The position numbers and the translations under genes are program-made. From Pezicula radicicola (taxonomy: Eukaryota; Ascomycota; Leotiomycetes; Helotiales; Dermateaceae): 64,000 nt of DNA. The notes beneath the pieces are model-generated. The model worked only from the letters and a program-made list of their open reading frames with translations. It searched no databases and had not been told where the DNA came from. The stretch is from the NCBI GenBank assembly GCA_003008705.1, contig PDUO01000026.1:620001-684000 (forward strand). The letters run 5' to 3'. Below, piece by piece: positions 22,448 through 33,997 of the stretch (within the stretch, counting starts at the first letter, position 1; every line of letters begins with the position of its first letter).

Positions 22448-23657
22448 ATGCCCACCATTGCACCAAGGGCTCTCCAGGCTGGGCAAGTCGTAAAAGCACT
22501 CTCAAACTCAACATATCGTCTTGCAGGACCAGCAACAACGCACCATAAAAACGTTTGGCTTGCAAATAGAGAAAGGTGAGTGACTTAAATGTTTGATATC
22601 TTGTGATTGCTAACAAAATACTAGTGATGGACGTCAAGTCATTCTCAAATCTCCACTCCGTTGTTCTGAGAAGGAGCAGAGGAGAGCTGTGAGAGAGCTT
22701 AAGTCTGAAGCTGCCATCTTAGCTGGCCCCCTGAAAAATGCTGAGGGAATCAGGCAACTTGTCGATGAAATTGTTCTGGCAGGTGAACCTGCAGAGGATT
22801 TATCAGCACAAATTTTTGAACATTTACAATTTGACCTCTACGAACTTCATCGGACTGGACAGCCCCGATTTTCAAATCGGCAAATCAAGTCCATTGCTCA
22901 GCAAATTTTAAACGCTCTCTCCATCACCCACAAACTCAACATTGTACATACAGGTTAGTAGATTAATTCATGTATATATTCGACCTCTGCTGGAATATCA
23001 ACTAGATCTTAAACCGGAGAATATCATTTTGTCAAGCTTTACAGATCCGAATCCTTTAGTGAAACTAATCGACTTTGGAGTCGGTAAGTTAAAAGCAATG
23101 AAAAATATTATGTTGCTAGACGCTAAATGAGCCTCAGCCTCAAGATCTAACGAAGATCGAGGCCGTAAGATCACGAATCCTTTTTGGCGTAGCCCCGAAT
23201 CCTGGCTTGGAATGCCGTGGGGACCACCAACAGATATTTGGTCTTTTGGGGCCATTGTAAGTTTGTGTCGTCTGGCCTAGTTCTTGTAACTAAGTTTTTG
23301 TTTAAATAGCTTGGATCTCTTCTCACGGAGCCTGGTGTAAATATTTTTTGTCCTTTGGGTGGCCTTAAGAACGTCCCGGTAGAGGATGAAGAAAGGGAAT
23401 TTGTTCGTACGCTATGGACGATCGCACCCTTCTCATCAGCCTTTTTAAAACGAGTACCCAAATCGTGGCAGGATGATATCTCGAAGTTCTTACCAAAACT
23501 AGCACCTACTGGAGACCCTGTTACGTTAGCTTTTATAGCGGACATCTTTGCCATTAAAAATGCGGACTGGGCGTTTGTAAAGGAGGTCTTAGAACCAGAT
23601 CCAAGCCATAGACCTTCTGCGGATGAGCTTCTCCAGCATGCATGGTTCAAATCTTGA
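22448..23657 (+). CDS. small protein kinase-domain protein with HTD catalytic motif
   Basis: Five exons: 22448..22575, 22625..22953, 23006..23083, 23138..23256 and 23310..23657. They give 333 residues with phases closing. Kinase landmarks are the VILKSP lysine at Lys51, catalytic loop VHTDLKPENI at 150-159, and DFGV at 175-178. WRSPESW (APE-like) and TDIWSFGA follow. The end is LEPDPSHRPSADELLQHAWF, the usual subdomain XI. Thr replaces the Arg of HRD, as in SRPK-like kinases and many ascomycete-expanded kinases. The glycine-rich loop is poorly formed (RLAGPATTHHKNVWLA), so nucleotide binding may be weak or atypical. A Ser/Thr kinase role in the cytosol or nucleus is likely, with partner unknown. 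The whole protein is only the kinase domain. Confidence 0.82.
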
Positions 23658-24844
23658 TCTAGCATAAACAGCGGCTTATTATGAAGCTTGGAGTTACGTG
23701 TATCTCTCCTCAATATTAGACTTATAGGATTCCTAACTTTATTCAAAAGAACTATTAAACGTAGATAATGTACTTGAAATGGTAAGTGTAATTTCCATTC
23801 CATAAGGTTTGCATGTCAAAAGAGGAAGACAGAGAATAATTATTAGGAGATTTCCAAAGGAGAGGCAGACAGGAAGCGATGGTGCAAATTATCTCTTCTG
23901 GTCTTTCGAAAATATTACGAGGGTTACGCGACCGGGTTTTGATAAGTCCACTGGCAATTTGCGCGGCGCTAAAATTTGGTGTCCATCAAATTTCAAAGTC
24001 GAGAAGAAGTTGCGAGCAATTCGTGTGACGTCTAATTGCGACAGGGGTGTTGCGTGTTGACTGAGCGGAAAGGTGTCGTCGCATTGCTGAAGGTGCGCGC
24101 AATTTGCGTAAGTCTCGGCGTGCAAGTCACAGAGCAAAGTGAAGTGTGATTGTGTGCTTAAGAAGGGAAGCACGAGGGAATATCCAGGGCGGGCGTTGCG
24201 AGCACCACAGGTGCCAGTTTGCAGCAAGTTAGGTAAGCGAGGGAAATAATAGGGGAGACTAGCGCGTAGTCCGTTCCTAGTGGATTTAGCGTAAGTATAC
24301 CACCCAAGCCCGCTGAACTAACTCGTTTTAAATCTCTAGGAATTCAAGATTTGCTCTGGAGCTAATCGGGCTGTAATCACAAAAGTTGCAATACTTTGTC
24401 TGCTATATGAGGCCTAGCTCATATGAATTAATAAGTCGGCGACTAACATAAATTGTCGATTTTCAAATCCTGGAGTACAACAATGAATGATATACATCTT
24501 TGACCAGAAACAAGAAGTTGGTATGGTCGGTTGCTTGTGAGTCCTAAACTATTTTAAATCTTATTTGCGTACTTTAAACATTCAAATATGATTTGCTTGC
24601 ACAGTGCAGGTAAGACAGGTAGGTTTATTGGAGCCACGTCAAATCTTACAATTAAGCTGTCTCTACAAAATCCAAGGCTGTCTAACATATTGGAGTTTTT
24701 CATCTGCGACGAGAACATTTGAATTTACTCGGAATTAATTGATTGGTATACTGGATAGAAATTATAGAGGCCATAAACAGGTTCACAATAGGACTTATCA
24801 CTATTAGTCCCTAGTGTTTGACGAAATAAAAGGACATATCCACC
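23658..24844. other. intergenic region, no gene seen
   Basis: 1.2 kb between the 3' ends of the kinase (plus) and the adenylation enzyme (minus). 23880-24240 is purine-rich with many GCG/CGC steps but no coding pattern. An 11-base match to the start of fungal LSU rRNA (CCCGCTGAACT at about 24309) is too short to mean anything. Confidence 0.4.
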
Positions 24845-26668
24845 TCATACATTGACCTCCTCTTTGAAACCATTAGTAGCATGACCGTTCAACTTCTTCG
24901 TCTCCCGCCCCATATACAAAGCCTCAATACGATCCTCATATGCCTTTTCCACCTCCTTTCTCATAATTGTCATCTTCATAGTTCGCTGGAAAGGCAAGGC
25001 GGGATCAGATAACATGACCATCTCTCGCGGAATCCGAATCTCATCGTCATCCTTCTCGTTGATGCCGTAGATCACCGTGTTATATATCTTGTCAATAAAT
25101 TTCTCCGGATCACCCACTTGGCTGTGGTTATTCGGCTCAATTATGATATATGGCACGTCACGACCATCTCCTCCTACAATAACTGAGGCGACTGACGAGT
25201 GTCTGGTGATCGCATCTTCGATGTGTGTGGCATGGAACTTGGCAAGCCATGACAGTTTGACGAGGTCATCCTTGCGTCCACGAGAAATCCATCTTTTGGT
25301 GCCAGATTTATCGACTACTGGCGAGTACAACTCATCTGTACCGAGGGTAATGAGCTGCGGGAAAGTGTAAAAGCCAGCTTGAAAAAGGTCGGATTCCGAG
25401 GTGCGGTCGATGTGTAACTCGTAAATATCATCGGCAACACACTCAAACCGAGGCCCCATTTCCGGGACAAATTCATAGCTCTTCCACATGCTGACATCGT
25501 CAGACTCAAATGACAACGCTGCTGAGCGCTCAGTCGATCCAATCACAGGAAACAAGTTGGTGTGCGGTGCAAGCGCATCGCCCACTTTGTGATCAAGTCC
25601 TGCTCCCAGCCAGCAAACATATTTGAGACTTTTCAGAAAGTCAAACGCTGCTTCATCAGTGTAGAAGTCCTCAATCAGGGAGGGTGGTGTAATAATGCTT
25701 TGGGCCCCAGTGTGTTCGCAGATCCTCATAATTGCTTGTCGGTCCAAAGGCAGTGTCATATTCATGTCAGGAGGCAACATAACTGTAGTCATTCCAATAA
25801 AAGCTGCAGCGTTCAAGCTGAATACTAGACCAGCTAACCACTGTGGAGCACAGGTTGTCAATGTGACTGCATCGACCATATGCCGATATGTGATCTTTCG
25901 TGGATGATGTCTCGAAAAAATGGTGTTCCAGCTGTCCTGGACAGACATAAACCCATTACGAAGATAGATTGGCTTTGGAACACCTGCCATTAAATATCAG
26001 CAACTCTCTTTCGAAACATTCATTTGTAGCTTAAATAAATTTCTATAGACCTACCTGTTGTTCCAGATGTATGAATAATACAGATAATTTCATCCTTGGA
26101 ATGTTCCCAGGTTTCGTTGTATGGGTATGCAAGAGTGGAATTAGAATCTTCTGTAAGGATATCTTCCAGAGATGGAAAGACAAGGAGTTCTTGTCCTGGT
26201 ACTGTGCTGGGCCGATCATGTGTACAAATCCAGGCACTGGATTGAATTTCTTTGAGGATCTTGGCCAGTCCGTCTGGGGTGATTCGCCCATCAGGTATGA
26301 ATATCTGTTTGTGGACAAATATACATTAGTGAAGTTCATGTAATTAAAGCACGAATACATTCATCCCTTACCATTCGCTTCGATTTGGCAGCTGCTACCA
26401 TAAGAATATAGTATCTCGCATCGTTGGGGCCAAGATACGCAAATGTCTGAGGACCTGGAGTTATTAGAGGAAGGTTCTCGTCCAGCCAGAAGGCAGCTTT
26501 ATTTATTGCATTGACAAATTGCTTCCAGGTGATGGTTCGATACCCTCCCTCTTGCTCCCATGAAGTCGAATTCGCATACAGAAGCCATGGACTGTCTGGG
26601 ACAATCTTGGCTTTCTCATCCACGACGTTTACCAGCAGTCTCGGTTGTGGAGCAATGCTCTGAACCAT
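24845..26668 (-). CDS. free-standing adenylation-domain (AMP-binding) enzyme, NRPS-like/adenylate-forming-reductase type
   Basis: Exons on the minus strand 26668..26372, 26304..26055 and 25983..24845 give 561 residues, phases closing. The N-terminus (RTITWKQFVNAINKAAFWLD, FAYLGPNDARYYILMVAAAK) resembles fungal adenylate-forming reductases and NRPS-like proteins. Core motifs are HTSGTTGVPKP (A3) at about 178-187, PVIGSTERSA (A5 region), ISRGRKDDLVK (A8) at about 415, and FQRTMKMTIMRKEVEKAY (A10 lysine) at about 519. The enzyme should activate a carboxylic acid as its AMP ester. The family normally continues into a thiolation domain (LGGxS) and a reductase domain. Here the frame ends shortly after A10 with a charged tail, and no T or R domain is found downstream. 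It could be a truncated relic still expressible, or an acyl-CoA-ligase-like enzyme. Confidence 0.88.
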
Positions 26669-27654
26669 GGTGTAGACAAGTTTCTAAACTACTAAATGCA
26701 AGAAGAAGACGGGAAGGGTCGATGAATTTGTCACCAGTATAACAGAAAAACTGAGCTATATATTCTGAAACCACGGGAAATGTCATAGTAAGCATCTTGC
26801 AAGTGTTACGATTACATAAACGGTCGTACTGATGAGCGTACAAGAAAACATATCAATACCCGAAGAAGCAATTGTGTAGACCCGTAATCTCTTTACTATT
26901 AAAGCTACTTGAGTATAAGGGCCCTGTAATCTGAGTAAGATTTGCCTAGCGAGTTTCAATCTGTCGGCAGTTCGTAAGTTAGTTGTGCAGACCTGCAATC
27001 TCCCCCCTATCAAAGTTAGAAGAGCTCAGTAGTCTGAGTCCTGATACATGTACAATGCCGCGTGAATTCTGCTATTTTTTTTTTTCGATTTGGGTGAGAT
27101 TTTAGTAATTCACTTCATTTAGGTAACTTACTTAGTTAATAAGACGTAAGTAGCTCACTTGATTTAGATACCTAACATGGCGGTAAGCGCGAAGCATTAC
27201 TACATGTGTCGCATATCAATTGTAGCATTGTACACGTATCTGGACCCAGTAGTCTGAGTAAGATGATCTACTTAGCAAGTTTCTACCTGTTGGCAATCGC
27301 CGTAAAACGTTTTGGTTTGGGTATAGTGGTTCTATGTCAGCAGCTTGAAGAATCGCCGGTTCCGGTTAGAATAGGCGTGGAAATAAGTATCCCTGTTCCC
27401 ATGCCATGTCTTGTCCAATTCAGTTTAAGTTCATTTATCTAGCTATCGGGCTGATCCTGGAAGCAAAATGTTTTTTTTATATGATGAATATATGGGAATA
27501 GTCATGTGACCGTCCCCTATAAGTAGGCCCATTCTGGCACTCTAGCTTCCACATAGAACACAGAATACAGCACCACATTGCCCACATGTTGCTCCCAAAT
27601 AACCTTCCCATTCAACATCTAATAAGTTAGAAATCCCTACTGAACATGTTAATT
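26669..27654. other. intergenic region with diverged local repeats
   Basis: Upstream of the adenylation gene. It contains a decayed duplicated block (26873-27300) and one copy of a dispersed AGTAGCTCACTTGATTT motif at 27149-27165. No gene seen. Confidence 0.45.
26873..27300. repeat. diverged tandem-like repeat block
   Basis: TGTAGACCCGTAATCTC (about 26876) recurs as TGCAGACCTGCAATCTC (about 26985). TAATCTGAGTAAGAT...GCGAGTTTCAATCTGTCGG (26927-26966) recurs as TAGTCTGAGTAAGAT...GCAAGTTTCTACCTGTTGG (27250-27292). Most differences are transitions. Confidence 0.6.
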
Positions 27655-28310
27655 TTAAGAAGGGTTCTGGTTGCCCTCGACATCCGTTCTGTTGGACAGC
27701 TTCTCGTGCTTCTTGTCAGCATAGTATGCCAACGCAGGCAGTAAGACAAGGTAACTTACCATAGAAAGCAAGAGCTCCCTTTTTGGGTCGCCTGCCTGGG
27801 TACCATGCCTCTTTCCCATTGTAGTCTTTGCCTCGATATGGTCATATGCCTGGCACTTGTTCTCGGCAAAATCCATGCTGCGACCAGCCTTCTGAATCCG
27901 CCAGGCTCAATACAAGTAAACTTGATGCCCCCTTTCAAAAACTCGAAGTTAGTTTACTTATTCTAAACATCTCAGAAGTAACTTAAACATGGCTGAGGAG
28001 CAACGAGTACTGGACTTGAATGGGATAATTCTGCTTCGAGAAATCGAGTGACTTGCACTCTGGTTTCACTTCCTGAGATACAGCCTCAGCAAAACCCTCA
28101 ACAGCCCACTTTGAAGCGCAGTAGATACTGACAGTATGAACGCCTCGCTGAAACTGGCACATTGAACTCCATCAGACGTTGAAATACCTGGGTGCGGATC
28201 TGCTTCTCGCTCAAGCTCTCCAACTCGCCGGAAAGAATTTGGACTGTAAAATTAAGCGTGGACATGAAAATATCTTGAAGCCAACATTTCCTACACAGCA
28301 CAATCTCCAT
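27655..28310 (-). pseudogene. short-chain dehydrogenase/reductase (SDR) remnant
   Basis: On the minus strand, SDR pieces appear in order but out of frame. The active-site region YCASKWAVEGFAEAVSQE is at about 28060-28128 (YxxxK). It is followed by a short run to QNYPIQVQYS. FTCIEPGGF, the post-catalytic EPG motif, lies near 27915. MDFAENKCQAYDHIEAKTTM and GKRHGTQAGDPKRE come next, and the tail is KLSNRTDVEGNQNPS. The N-terminal NAD(P)-binding TGxxxGIG half is missing or unrecognisable, the frame changes at least twice, and a stretch before the tail is deleted. An intact relative would be a classical SDR of about 290 residues. It lies behind the adenylation gene in the same orientation, which may be chance. 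Confidence 0.7.
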
Positions 28311-28402
28311 CCTCGCGTTTCGCTTAGCAACGCAGAACCAAAAACAAACTTAATAAACAGGATCCAACAAGACTTCGAGAACGGAATTCAAAGACCAAAA
28401 AT

Positions 28403-28610
28403 AGCAAAACTATAAGAAGATCCTCCAGAACACAGCATTGCTTGTATTTTTGTCGTCAGATGGATGGTTAGGGTTGACGCGTCTCGCTTATTAATAAAAA
28501 GTTAACCTCTCCAAAAAAAGAAATTTAGGGGGAAATAAAAAGAGTCAAACAGCAAAACTATAAGATCTTAGGGGATCTTCTAGAACACAGCATTACCTGT
28601 GTTTTTGTCG
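28403..28610 (+). repeat. imperfect direct duplication, about 55-60 bp, copies 28403-28455 and 28551-28610
   Basis: Both copies begin AGCAAAACTATAAG and end with CAGAACACAGCATT...TTTTTGTCG (second copy TAGAACACAGCATT). The second has a few extra bases near GGGGATC. They are about 95 bp apart. Confidence 0.65.
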
Positions 28611-29978
28611 CTATGTAGTTGGTAGTCAGGTACCTGGTATGCGTATACGTTTGCGGGGTTGGCGAAGCTTAGTTATTCATTTCCTCCTCTTAAACAGAAT
28701 TTGACCTGAACCACTTACCACTGCGGCACGCCTGTTCTGTTTGTTGAGGTAGTCATGCTTAAGAAAATTTATATACCTATTATGAAATGTGTGTGTGCTA
28801 TATTTAGGTGAAATTGTTTAAATCATCACGTGGTCCTCAACTTTGACTTGGTTCACTTCCCTTATTCACGTCCCACTTTGCAAAATCAACTAGCATTACT
28901 CTAGAATTTTGGGTCCATATATTACTTGTTATTAGCCAATGTTTTCAGTCTTTCATTGCACAATATAACTATGGGTTTAGGGCACGATTATTGGTAAGAC
29001 TGATGACTAGTTCAAGACGCTATGGTTTTGTAGTCCATTCACTTAGCAGCGCCGAGTTAGTTGTAAAAATGCGCACAAACCTCTCAATTTCAAAATTTAG
29101 TAAGATCCCATGCTGCAAGATAGAAGATTATGACGCCTTCGTTGTTGTAGTGCAATCATCCCCCACTGAAGGCTCTCAAACGCTTTAGCGAGCCTAGACA
29201 ACTTGTTCCATTTCACTTCTTCCACCTGGCATGGCACGGCTAAAACGAAAGGCAGTCTGAAAACCTTAACTAGATATAAAGTAGGATGAACCAAAGTATT
29301 ACTACTAATTGTAGCACGAGTCCCTACATAACGTCGTCATTTCTTAAGCCAATTTATGATATATGGTAGAAGTCCATGTGTAAATATACACTTCTTCAAA
29401 TCAACATGCACATCTTGAGGGAAGACGCCCATTTAAACATGACATTACACCAAGGTATTGAATTAGCAAGATACATTTTTTAAGGGATAGAACTTGTGTG
29501 TGTGAGCTACGAGGATTGCAGCGCGTGTCGGCTCGCTAAGTGCCAACACGCTCGGCAAGAAAAGAAAAGGGGTAAGCTTAAAAATTAAACAAACATTTCC
29601 AAAGCCACTAAGAGCTCCCAAAAAGCTACTCAAAACCAAATATCAACTCGAAAATTTAGAGACCCCAGGCTGATGATTGTATGGGGAGGTGGTTTCCTCA
29701 GATTCAAACCAAGCCATCAGAAAGTGCTGGACATTAGCGACAGTAGTACGCCACCTGTTGATTTGTTTGTCTGTTAAACGGATTTATATAGATAACCCTC
29801 ACACAGATCGTGCACTATCCAAGGCGGTAATCTCGCGAATCTGCCAGCGCGTCGCCTAAAAGGGAATTTCTGATTCGATTAGTCTCGAACCTACCATGAC
29901 GGTGAATACGTCTTGAGGCTGTGTAATATAAAGAAAGGAGCGTGGTCAAAATTCAAATAACCACATGATAACACAGTC
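28611..29978. other. intergenic region, no gene seen
   Basis: AT-rich 1.4 kb upstream of the BTB gene. Short open frames on both strands show no recognisable motif. A TG/GT-rich GAACTTGTGTGTGTGAGC stretch lies near 29490. Confidence 0.4.
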
Positions 29979-31122
29979 ATGGACCAAAACACAACCCCGG
30001 ATTTGGAGCTCAACGCCATCGATATGTCAGGCAAGAAACAAGTCAAGACTATCCACATCGACCGGCCAGGCGACCTCGAATTGCACATCGCTACCGGTGA
30101 AAATGAATTTACAGCTCTTGTAGTCTCCTCTAAAGCAATGAGCATAGCTTGCGATCCATGGAAGGCTATGCTTGGTCCCAACTTTATCGAAGGCCAACCC
30201 GGACACAAGGTCATTCCATTGGAAGACGACCTCCAAGCCATGATAATCCTTCTTCGTATTGCTCATCTTCAATTCACCCTAGTTCCGACAACTCTTGGAT
30301 TCCGCTCACTTCTCCAAGTCGCCGTTCTTACCGACAAGTATCAAGCCACTCACTTAGTTGTCCCGTGGGTCGATAAGTGGATGCAAGACCTAGAACACCT
30401 CGCCGAAATGGATGGACATGAAGAATGGTTGTGGATTGGTTGGGAATATGGCCGTGAGGACATTTTCAAGAGCATGGTCGACAGATTGGTTTTGGAGTGC
30501 ACGCCAAAAGGTGGCACAAACTGCGCGAACAAGAAAGGAAGGATTTTGAAGGATTTTATGCCACCAGGTATTATCGGTATGTCGTCTATGTGTACCACAA
30601 ATCACAGATGCTACACATTTTCCAGTGCTAATATTTAGGGTGCGTTTAGAAAGCATACTCGAGGCTCGCGAGACTAAAGCCTGTGAGATATTATACCTAC
30701 CATACAACAAGGTGCAAAAATATATCCGAGGATCTAGCCTCCCGGTTCCTTCTTTCCTGAAGCGAAGTGAATCTCGGACTCCTCAAAAAAAGATCCGCCG
30801 AACTCTCTGCATGGAGAACCACAAGTACTGCGACGCAACACAACTTGGCTCGTTAATGGAGTTGTATCGAATTGGTCTCTGGCCAGAGCTTGACTCCTCC
30901 GGAGTCAATATTAGTATCAAAGACCTAGTCAAAGACTTGGAGACGATACAAGTCTTCATTCATCCACAGCTCTGTGACTGCTCCTCATTTAGCAAACAAG
31001 AGGTCAGTAACACGATAAGTCCCTCCAACATGCCGGAAGTCTTGCAAGACTCTCACCGCAACCATCTTAGCGCTCGACAAGAAAAGTGTGCCCTAGCAAA
31101 GGACGAAGCACTTGCTACATAA
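29979..31122 (+). CDS. BTB/POZ-domain protein of the ascomycete-expanded type
   Basis: Exons 29979..30576 and 30626..31122 give 364 residues with the phase closing (donor GTATGT, acceptor TTTCCAG). The BTB fold lies at about residues 25-130. It starts RPGDLELHIATGENEFTALV, then VSSKAMSIACDPWKAMLG, PNFIEGQP and LEDDLQAMIILLRIAHLQF. This is the pattern of many ascomycete BTB proteins that begin GDLxLxV...LVSSKxLSxASPVFxAMF. The C-terminal half is charged, contains LYRIGLWPELDSSGVNIS and has several Cys/His residues (LCMENHKYC, HPQLCDCSS). BTB domains dimerise and often recruit cullin-3, but this family has no known partner. An alternative upstream donor in the same phase (GGTATTATC) would shorten it by two or three residues. 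Confidence 0.82.
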
Positions 31123-32347
31123 TCAGCGAAGGAGCTTGAAGGATTTCTGGTGTTATAGGAGAACTTGAGGCAATCGCTAGGAACAGATGCTAAGAGTATA
31201 AGGTCCTTTACTTAGGCAACTTACTTAATTTGAGTAATCCACCTGCTTTGAGTGACCAAATTAGCTAGAGTAACTCACTTGATCCTGGTACTTGATCTAC
31301 AACCTGCCTATAAAATCCGATTTCGAAGTTAATTCGCAGTAACTTCCGGATTGGTGTGCCATAAATAGTAGGTAGGATTCTCGTCTCTATGGACCCGACT
31401 GTCCATAAATAACCACCAATAGAAGGAATGACAAGGGGAAACTTCTCTGATATGCATTTTGAAATCTATCAAGAGAAATTTATGTGTAGCCTATGTATAG
31501 GACGAGCCATTCTTAGGATCTGCTTTTGGATGACTACGCTAGAATTGTAAGAGAACCTTCCACTTAAATACCCGCTTATCTATTTTGAAACTCTTCTTCT
31601 CTGGTGCTGTTTTATCTGTGGCTGCTGCTTATGCTCTACATGTGCCCATTGTTAATCCACAAAACACAGGTTTCAAATGGATGCAGCAAAAAATCGATGA
31701 AACTGCCTGAGAGCATGGTAGAAAGTGGAGAAGCTTCGACAAAGAAAAAATTGAGATACTATTCGAAGGTCTAAGGATCTAGTTGTTTCTTTAGATGCGG
31801 TCGATCCATTAAAAGGGAAAGTCACTGACTCACTGATTCCAAGCTCTGCAACAGGTTTCTAATTATCTTGCCTTGGACCTGGAATACCTCCTCAATTTGC
31901 TCATTCTTCTACTTAGCGGGAATTCGCTATACCGAAGCCTTTAGAGCATGTAACCATGATATTATATGACCAATTTAAGCAGGTCCGTTGAAATAATATT
32001 CCCGGAAGCCCGAGTTTATCAAGATTCAGGTAGATATGGCAATAGTCGATTATCAGCGAGTAGTAATACCAATACCTTTGAAGTACTTTAGTAGACTACC
32101 AAGTTTTGAAACAAGGCCGGATCGTAGGACAAGGTGGTGGTGTTGATGTTGATTTGATGTTGATGTTGATGTTCCATGTTTGGATGTCGTCGCTCAACGA
32201 AGTCGGAACAAAAGCATCTCATCACGTGCCACCCATCAACCAAGGGTTCCACTTCTTTCACCCGAACCTCTCATTTTCAACGCCGACGCCAGCATACAAC
32301 GGAACCACCTCTACAACCCCCAATTGACCACCACACAACCCATCAAG
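31123..32347. other. intergenic region with a copy of the dispersed CTCACTTGAT motif
   Basis: 31200-31300 carries TTACTTAATTTGAGTAATCC and GTAACTCACTTGAT (31270-31283), related to motifs at 27149, 56885 and 58485. The last 200 bases hold a TGTTGA hexamer repeat and the Atp14 leader. No gene seen. Confidence 0.45.
32141..32173 (+). repeat. TGTTGA-type hexamer microsatellite
   Basis: About five imperfect copies of TGTTGA/TTGATG, upstream of the Atp14 gene. Confidence 0.8.
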
Positions 32348-32952
32348 ATGCTCGCACAAACCCTCAGAGCCTCGGTACGTCTAGTCTGCAGATAGAGAAG
32401 TGACGAGAAGGAGAATCAAACTAACTTGGAGCTACAGCGCTCGTCAATTGCCCGTGTCGCCAGACAGCAGATCGTCTCGAAGCGCACCTTCATCACCCCT
32501 ACGGCTGTCAGACAAGGTACGTTACGTTTATTCCTATCTCGCACAATTACACTGGTGGTCAATCTCTAGAATTGCCGAAAACTACGCTACACCCTTTCCA
32601 ATACCGACCATTCCCCCTCCACCTTCCACCGTCCCTCTTCGCACAGCATCCCTCATAACAAAAACCAAGCTAACCCCATCTCCACCTAGCCGATCTCGTC
32701 CAAGACCTCTATGTCCGCGAATTGAAAGCCTACAAGCTCCCAGCCGTGAAGCCCAACGACTCAGAAGGTCATGTACAAGTCTTCTCAGCACCAAAGGCAC
32801 CCAAGTCACCGGAGGAGACGGATATCGCGAATGAGTTGAAGGCATATGAGAGTCAAGCTGTTGAGGTAGAGGGACAGGCTGAGGCTGGAGCACCGGCTGT
32901 TGAGCAGGATTGGTTTGAGGAGGAGCCGGAGGAGGATGAGGCTCATCATTAG
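32348..32952 (+). CDS. ATP14: mitochondrial F1Fo ATP synthase subunit H
   Basis: Exons 32348..32374, 32438..32516 and 32690..32952 give 122 residues with phases closing. The first exon is only 27 bp. The N-terminus MLAQTLRAS then RSSIARVARQQIVSKRTF is basic and Ser-rich, a mitochondrial presequence. The mature part begins ADLVQDLYVRELKAYKLPAV, continues SEGHVQVFSAPKAPKSPEE, and ends with the acidic tail DWFEEEPEEDEAHH. This is the hallmark of Atp14 (subunit h), a peripheral-stalk component of ATP synthase on the matrix side. Length and composition match the family. No irregularity seen. Confidence 0.93.
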
Positions 32953-33997
32953 AGTGGGTCATCTGCCGGGGCTCAATTTCACTGCCATTAAAGGGACATA
33001 GATGGAGTTGAATTGATTGGGATGAGGTTGATGAAAGGAGGCAGGGACGGATTTGTATGCATAGTGGAATGGAGAATGGATGATTGTACAGTGAGCATCT
33101 CTGTGGGGATGTGGAGTAGTGAACATTCGGCCATTATATCCCTCAAATGGGAACAGAAGCTCTATGCGGCTCTTCGCTGTGATTCCACCGAAAGAATATT
33201 TGCAATACCTGGTAACAACTGCTAATTATGTTATTTCTGGGAGGGAGGAGGATGCTCATTGGTGAGAATCCGGCTATGGCTACCATTAGTAGTACCTCCG
33301 AATCACTATTTGGTATTTTCTTCCAGCCTGTCTTCTCCCTAGAAACATAGGAGCTTACCTTGACTACTGGTCGCTATAAGACAAGGTAGTTGCAATGCTT
33401 TGCAGTAGATATTGCACAACAGGCCAAAGTTCTTGTCCTCCATACAGACAAGGAAGGTGTCACAATCAAAGCACCAAATCACCATCAATACGAAGTGAAG
33501 GCTTAAGTTAACTTCGGATCAGTACATTAGCTGTCTGCCCACGATCCACCACATTAAGCATTAGGGTAAGTACATTGTGTGCCCTGTAAGAATATACAGC
33601 GAATATACAGCCACTAAAGCCATGGTTGGACACAGCATGTTCAGTATAGATGATGAATACCTGCAGCAAATTATAATGCCAAGCAAACAGACTCAGGTGC
33701 TCTGCGAGCCCCAAAGCTCCAAAATGAAGCATGTGATGCAAACCCCATATCTTTCCTTCATTTACAAATAGACGAAGCCCAAACGATTGTTCCGCCCATA
33801 CGGTAGCTCAAGCCACCACCCATAGTCAATTTGACATCCGTCCACCTTGAAACAGCCATAGAAACCACTCATAGAGCCTCACAGCCGGAAGCGTCCGTAG
33901 TCAATTTGGTCGCAACCTAGGACTCCATGCAAATGCAGCAAATACTCCGACGCCATGCGCAAGCAAAAGAACTCATGGAAGATATACACAAGGTTGA
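32953..33997. other. intergenic (tail-to-tail), no gene seen
   Basis: 3' flanks of the Atp14 gene (plus) and the Sch9-like kinase (minus). It contains a short AGAATATACAGCGAATATACAGC duplication near 33590. No coding pattern. Confidence 0.4.

Noticed and set aside
24305..24325. CCCGCTGAACT, identical to the start of fungal LSU rRNA
   Set aside because: Only 11 bases match and the sequence before and after does not resemble rDNA.
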